Assembly: GCF_026262505.1 (NCBI RefSeq)
Contig: NC_067204.1
Coordinates: 7,597,797 to 7,661,796, forward strand
Length of the DNA: 64,000 nucleotides
Reading direction: 5' to 3'
From: Trichomonas vaginalis G3
Taxonomy: Eukaryota > Parabasalia > Trichomonadida > Trichomonadidae
Each line of letters starts with the position of its first letter. Position 1 is the stretch's first letter. Shown here one piece after another: positions 59,174-64,000 of this stretch. A program made the position numbers and the translations under genes. The notes below the pieces were generated by a model that saw only the letters and a list, made by a program, of their open reading frames with translations, had not been told where the DNA came from and made no database searches.

Positions 59174-59222
59174 ACATAACAGGGGTACGGTGGAACGCAG
59201 TGCCGTCGTACCCTTGTTATGT
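59174..59222. repeat. 49-bp imperfect palindrome at the Maverick/host border
   Basis: ACATAACAGGGGTACGGTGG pairs with CCGTCGTACCCTTGTTATGT around an AACGCAGTG-like loop, with about four mismatches. It is GC-rich against an AT-rich background. Function unknown; it may be a small inverted-repeat insertion, an RNA hairpin or part of an element end. Confidence 0.6.
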
Positions 59223-60376
59223 ATACTAACTCAGAAAGGTCTGAAAAATGATACACTTGATCCCAACATTGTTTACTCAACATTAAAAATATTATTGCAA
59301 AGAAAACATTTGATTTAATAAACATTTAATTTATTATAATTAATTTTTTATTACAGTATAGTAAAAAATGCTATAAATAAATTATTATATTTTATTAAAA
59401 TGTGACTTTTAATAGTAAGTGAATAAAATAAATCAGGAATTGGGAAAGAAATAAGGTTAATTAAAAATAATGAAAATTACAAGTTTAAGGTTAATGAAAA
59501 AGTGACAATGGGCGAGTTTGTCCCCCACTCGCTACAAATTTCTCATAATCTTTTTATAATAGCATTATTTTATATTGGTAAAAGATAATGTAACGTTATT
59601 ATTATATAAGAATAAACATCTCATAATAATTTAATTAATTAATTCAATTAATACACTTATATTTAAAGTTGATTACATATTTCAGTGAATCAATAATCTC
59701 TTTTCAAAAAATCTGAAAATATTATTTCACATCTCGACGATAGTTGGAGTTTTTCGGGTGATGAAATTGATTTTGTGAGACTAGCAAGATATTTCAAATA
59801 TAACTCAGTGTGAAGCAATGAGAATATTTGATGGATCGCTGTAACAATAAGAAAAATAAATACCACTTTTTTGTTCAAACTCATTCCTTTATCAGTAAGT
59901 GATGATACGACATCTGAATTTATGCTTCAGATGAGGATTTAAGTCTTCATTCAGTATCTGATAGAAAAAGAAAGTAGTCTTTGAAGACTTTGTTCCTCAT
60001 TTGGGATTTAACATCTGTACAAGTACCTCAGATCTTCAGTAAATATAAAGAATTTATGCTAGTATATGTCCTATATTAATACATTTAAATCATGATATCA
60101 ATTAAAAATCTGTGACAAAATTTGATACACGAAAACTATGGGACTAAATTTCTCGAATTTTTGGTGTCGAAATTCGAGGTTTTATATGATCAAATTGCAA
60201 AAAATGGCTCAAATTTGGAGATGTATGCAAGACATTTTTTAGAAAATTCTCTATGTAGTTCATATTAGGATGATATTGGACACTCAAAATTAAAATATTC
60301 AATACTCACAGGATATTCGATCTTATTTAAAAAATTATTATAATTATATTATAAAACAAAAATACATAAAAACATT
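59223..60376. other. Host intergenic spacer, AT-rich, no gene seen
   Basis: About 1.15 kb downstream of the BEACH gene. Plain AT-rich sequence without credible frames, apart from an A/T-rich region rich in ATAAT near 59.35-59.65 kb. Confidence 0.6.
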
Positions 60377-63300
60377 TTATTCATAAGGTACAATATAGAT
60401 AGATCCATTTTCTGCAGTAGCAACAATAGCATTCTCCCGGTCCACGTATTCGATTCTTACTACCTTAGAAGAACATTTAACAATCGGAATCAAATTAACT
60501 GAAGACAAGCATTCGCATAAATAAACATTTCCATCAGACGAGCCTAAACAGAACGTATCAATTCCACTTCTTTGTGTTGCGAAGACGCAGAGATCAGTTA
60601 CTTCGAAACTGAGTCTTCTTTCTCTTGCCAAATCTCCATTTACTGTGTAAACTCTCAAGAAATTGACGAAAATTCCATCAACAGCTTTGTTATAAACAAC
60701 ACAAACAGATCCCATTGAAGGACCAATCGAAATGAAGAGAGGATTGCTCTTAGGAGGAAGTTCAACAGCTCTTGACACTTCAGCCCTTGACAATGAAACA
60801 TAAATCAGTGAAGAATCCCTAGAAACACAAGCGGCCAAATCGAAATTACTCGAAACACTCAAACATGAAATTGTGTCTCTGTATGTTCTTACAACTGATC
60901 CTGTTGCATTTCTAATGATCAACAAAGCTGCATCTGTTCCAGCCAAAACAACCCATCCGTCATCCGTATCTGCACAAGATACTTCTGTGTGAACATGTCC
61001 AATTGTTTGGCCTGTCTCTGGTGCATTAAAAACATCGTGTAATGTAACAATTCCATCTTCAGGAGAACAACAAATAATTTGACTTCTTTTCCTGGAAACG
61101 ATGTTTTTAGTGACATTCGAAGTGTTCGATGGCAAGATCTGGTCGTTCTGTTGGTTTGCCAATATGTTATCTATTGGCAATATGTATCTAAGTATCAATC
61201 CGTTCTGTGTCAATGCGACTAAGTTAATGTCAGTTTGAGAAAAGTTCACAAAAGTGGAATTAATCAAATCTTGGTTATTCAAAGAAATTTTTCTTTGATA
61301 ATCAAATCTGAACTTTTTCTTTGGAAGTCTTTTAGGATGTGGTTCTTTAAACAATTGTGGAGGAATCTGTCCTACTTGATCTAACTGTGTTTCAATGTCC
61401 AATCTGATGCTTTCGTCCGATGTCGAATAAGAATCATCCCAAATGTCATCGTACAATTCTTTTTTGAAAATATTTTGAGTGTTTTCTGCGTTTTTTCCTC
61501 TTTGATTCACTCCGAAGATCAAATCAATCCATTCATTGAGATGTTCAGATGCGTAATCGCTTTCCAAGGACTTCCTCATCAGATAGATGTAATCGAATAC
61601 ATCTTTCGCCCAACTTGGAAGAATTACATCGTTGACGTTTTCTCCGAGATCGAATTCGTTTTTGTTCAAAAGGAAATCGACATCGTAAAAGAATTCAGGC
61701 GTCAATTCTCTGAAATCTCCCATTTGGTTGTTGCACAATCTAAAAGCGTCTTTCACGGAAAAGAACAATCTTGCGGGGTTGTCGAACCTTCCACTCTGCA
61801 TTTTAATGTGTCTTGTTGTGAATGGCTCCATTCTCAACAGCCAAAGATAAACACTCAATGGATTTGAGTAGCCAGAACTATATAGGTGAGGTGACAAACC
61901 GAATTCAATTAATTCATTCATTTTCTTCTGACAATCTTCCAATCTTTGTCTGTTGAACGCTCCAACAGGTAAAGAGAAGTCTCTGTAAACGGATGGATCA
62001 GAGAGATCAAGGAATTCGGAGTCGTAATCCTTGATTGTCCATGGGAAAACAGGATACATGGAGGCAGAGTTAAATGTTCGGCCACTTAACTCATTCAAAA
62101 TTATCAAATAGTCGAAATTAGAGATTTCGCCATTGACCCATTTATTTGTGAAATCCGTTGTAGAGAAGAAACTCAAGTACGGAACAGTTTGAACAAGATT
62201 TGCTGAAGGAGGAAGTTTCAATGCTCTTACAATTTGCATGAAAACTCCTTTCGAAGGCGTATCAAACAAAACAAAGTAATTTTTCGATTGTGAAGTGAAC
62301 AATTCGAAACCAGAGAAAATTTTGTGTCTCCATGATCTCATTAAGAATTTCACGATGTCTCTTTTATCGATTACAATTCTTTTTTCGTGTTCTTTGTCAT
62401 CTTTCATTTTAGTAATTACAATTCTCTTTGAATTGACAGACAATTGGCATTTAGTTTTGCATTCTATAGTTACCAATCTGCATTTGATTGTCAATGCATT
62501 TCTTGTCGCTCCTAAAACATCAGATGTTGGATCAACACTTTTTCTTGCTTTGATTTTTGTTGCTGTTGGAAGATAAACAACTGATTTGGATCTTTCCAAA
62601 CTTAATGCTCCTGATTCATAAGAGAATTGCAATGTTTGTTTTGCAATATCAAAATTACCTGTGTCTCTAAACAATGATGCCATTTTGTGGTCATCGAAAT
62701 CGAAGTTTCTTCTTGTTTTGTATGGAACAAATCCTCTGCAAACTGTTCTATCTCGTTTGTATTTAACGATGTTACGAGATTGTGGTGGCAAAGAAGAATT
62801 CCATGGAGCTCTTTCTAATGTCATTGATCTCCACATCGAAATCCACGCGTCTTCTCCATTTTGTAATTTTTCTTTTCTCATGTCATCGAAGGCGGAAACG
62901 ACATCAAACGTTGGAAGTTTGATTTCTTGCACGGAATTCTGGATTTCGCGCAAAGAAGTCATCAAACTTGTTGTTATCTGGTTGCTCAATGTCTCAAAGA
63001 ATGTTGTTTCTTTTGTAACATTCTCTAAAAAGTTAAAACCGTTTGACACAATTTCATTTGAAGGAATTTTGTAATCTACAGGAATTCCAAGTTTTATTTG
63101 CTTGGAAAGAACGAAACAAATTCCATCAACATCATTGAATTGTGTTAAATCATACTGGTTAACTAATGTTCCATCAATTTCAGCAACGAAACCAATCATC
63201 AACAACAAGTGTTTTTCAAAAGAATTTTTCTTATTTTGCATCAACAAATTTAATGCGCCAACACATAACTGTGAATCCGCCCACTCATTGTCTTCGTTTA

Positions 63301-64000
63301 TACGAATTCCGAAGTATTGTTTCGGTGGTAATTTTTGAACTAACAAATGAACTTTGTTAGGATTTTTCAAAATGTTCAATTTGTTGAGTTCTTTTGCAGG
63401 CATTTTTTGATGCAAGAAAGGAGAATCAGTATACATCTCATTGAGCGCTGTGTTCTTCAGATGATATGTTCCTTCAATCAGTGTTGGTCTGAAGAAAATG
63501 AAATTGAAAACTAATTTTTCAAAAGTTGTCAAATCTTCGTCACTTTTTTCATTTTTCATCAAATAGATACACAAACTTTGGAGATAAATATTTTGAATTG
63601 TTTGTGCGTAAGTCATCATATTTAATTCTCCACCGATAATAGAGATAAGGACAAATACTTCCAGCCATTTTCCTTTAAACACTTTCACAATGAAATCAAA
63701 GATTTGGAGGTCACTTTGTTCATCAGATTTAAATGCAGCCAAAATTGGATAAACAATTGATAAATCACTAAAATAATAATTGGAATTTCTCGAGAGATTG
63801 TTAAACAAATTAACAAGATGTGATTGACTTAAATTGATAGCTATGTATATAGCAATAGGAAGAACTTCCGTGTTTCCGCCATCAATTATTCCTGTCAATC
63901 CTTGTAAAACAAATTCTTTGCAAACAGAAGGATCCATTTTCATCAAAATTTGGAAGACAAATGAATGGAATTCAGTCTTGGAAGAGAACATATATGACGT
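60377..64000 (-). CDS. BEACH domain protein with WD40 repeats (N-terminus outside window)
   Basis: At least 1,204 residues. The frame stays open to the window edge, so the start lies beyond it. Residues 1-480 are helical armadillo-like sequence. Residues about 490-610 look like the PH-like domain that precedes BEACH (IECKTKCQLSVNSKRIVITK, FELFTSQSKNYFVLFDTPSK). BEACH follows at about 625-900, starting with TNKWVNGEISNFDYLIILNE and GRTFNSASMYPVFPWTI, then FSLPVGAFNRQR and ELTPEFFYDVDFLL. WD40 repeats fill about 930-1204. BEACH proteins (LYST/neurobeachin type) act in vesicle fusion, lysosome size and phagocytosis; this parasite has many. The stop TAA merges with ATAAAA, a Trichomonas poly(A) signal. 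Intronless host gene. Confidence 0.88.
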   Translation of the reverse strand, partial: TSYMFSSKTEFHSFVFQILMKMDPSVCKEFVLQGLTGIIDGGNTEVLPIAIYIAINLSQSHLVNLFNNLSRNSNYYFSDLSIVYPILAAFKSDEQSDLQIFDFIVKVFKGKWLEVFVLISIIGGELNMMTYAQTIQNIYLQSLCIYLMKNEKSDEDLTTFEKLVFNFIFFRPTLIEGTYHLKNTALNEMYTDSPFLHQKMPAKELNKLNILKNPNKVHLLVQKLPPKQYFGIRINEDNEWADSQLCVGALNLLMQNKKNSFEKHLLLMIGFVAEIDGTLVNQYDLTQFNDVDGICFVLSKQIKLGIPVDYKIPSNEIVSNGFNFLENVTKETTFFETLSNQITTSLMTSLREIQNSVQEIKLPTFDVVSAFDDMRKEKLQNGEDAWISMWRSMTLERAPWNSSLPPQSRNIVKYKRDRTVCRGFVPYKTRRNFDFDDHKMASLFRDTGNFDIAKQTLQFSYESGALSLERSKSVVYLPTATKIKARKSVDPTSDVLGATRNALTIKCRLVTIECKTKCQLSVNSKRIVITKMKDDKEHEKRIVIDKRDIVKFLMRSWRHKIFSGFELFTSQSKNYFVLFDTPSKGVFMQIVRALKLPPSANLVQTVPYLSFFSTTDFTNKWVNGEISNFDYLIILNELSGRTFNSASMYPVFPWTIKDYDSEFLDLSDPSVYRDFSLPVGAFNRQRLEDCQKKMNELIEFGLSPHLYSSGYSNPLSVYLWLLRMEPFTTRHIKMQSGRFDNPARLFFSVKDAFRLCNNQMGDFRELTPEFFYDVDFLLNKNEFDLGENVNDVILPSWAKDVFDYIYLMRKSLESDYASEHLNEWIDLIFGVNQRGKNAENTQNIFKKELYDDIWDDSYSTSDESIRLDIETQLDQVGQIPPQLFKEPHPKRLPKKKFRFDYQRKISLNNQDLINSTFVNFSQTDINLVALTQNGLILRYILPIDNILANQQNDQILPSNTSNVTKNIVSRKRSQIICCSPEDGIVTLHDVFNAPETGQTIGHVHTEVSCADTDDGWVVLAGTDAALLIIRNATGSVVRTYRDTISCLSVSSNFDLAACVSRDSSLIYVSLSRAEVSRAVELPPKSNPLFISIGPSMGSVCVVYNKAVDGIFVNFLRVYTVNGDLARERRLSFEVTDLCVFATQRSGIDTFCLGSSDGNVYLCECLSSVNLIPIVKCSSKVVRIEYVDRENAIVATAENGSIYIVPYE

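Noticed and set aside
1-64000. tRNA, rRNA or other structured RNA genes
   Set aside because: None was recognised by eye on either strand; the hairpins seen belong to repeats.

Overview
The window looks like Trichomonas vaginalis (a parabasalid protist). The reasons are compact intronless host genes in AT-rich spacers, stop codons merged with a TAAA poly(A) signal, TCA-type initiator (Inr) sequences a few bases upstream of several start codons, and above all large Maverick/Polinton elements, which make up much of that genome. Only two host genes are seen: SRP68 (17959-19491, minus) and the C-terminal part of a BEACH-WD40 protein (60377 to the window edge, minus). Everything else of substance belongs to mobile elements.

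Layout. (1) 1-16326: the terminal part of one Maverick (element 1). From the right end inward it carries an adenine methyltransferase, small virion-like proteins, a putative capsid-associated protein, a phage-like tail-fibre protein, an integrase, a protein-primed type DNA polymerase B and an HNH protein. Its inner part, 1-7.4 kb, is an accessory module with host-like Inr sites. A 3.4 kb hAT-like element (2599-5991), itself holding nested inverted-repeat elements, sits inside one of those genes. (2) 16327-19572: a 3.2 kb host island with SRP68. (3) 19573 onward: element 2, a close relative of element 1 in mirror orientation. It continues past the polymerase into HNH, KilA-N, packaging ATPase and SF3 helicase genes, with large blocks of 25-bp iterons and 22-bp repeats. 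(4) About 36.66-48.02 kb: a block with hardly any open frame and a dense scatter of small length differences. Its second part (about 40.0-48.0 kb) is a damaged or poorly sequenced duplicate of 50-57.7 kb. (5) 48.0-59.1 kb: part of a second, diverged Maverick type with its own integrase, very long fibre protein, ATPase and virion-like genes. (6) 59.1-64.0 kb: host spacer and the BEACH gene.

How the genes fit together. The Maverick sets cover replication (polymerase B, SF3 helicase), integration (rve integrase), packaging (A32/FtsK-like ATPase), virion structure (fibre, candidate minor capsid protein, pVI-like amphipathic proteins), DNA modification (Dam-like methylase) and regulation or host interaction (KilA-N, HNH). 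Elements 1 and 2 look young from their by-eye similarity, but each has a handful of broken genes. Several genes are divergent pairs sharing a 16-36 bp T-rich promoter, and many spacers hold palindromic or iterated repeats. The most unusual features are a phage-style tail-collar fibre in a Polinton, in-frame GC-rich mini-hairpins inside AT-rich coding sequence, and the mirror-image iteron arrays at 30-33 kb.
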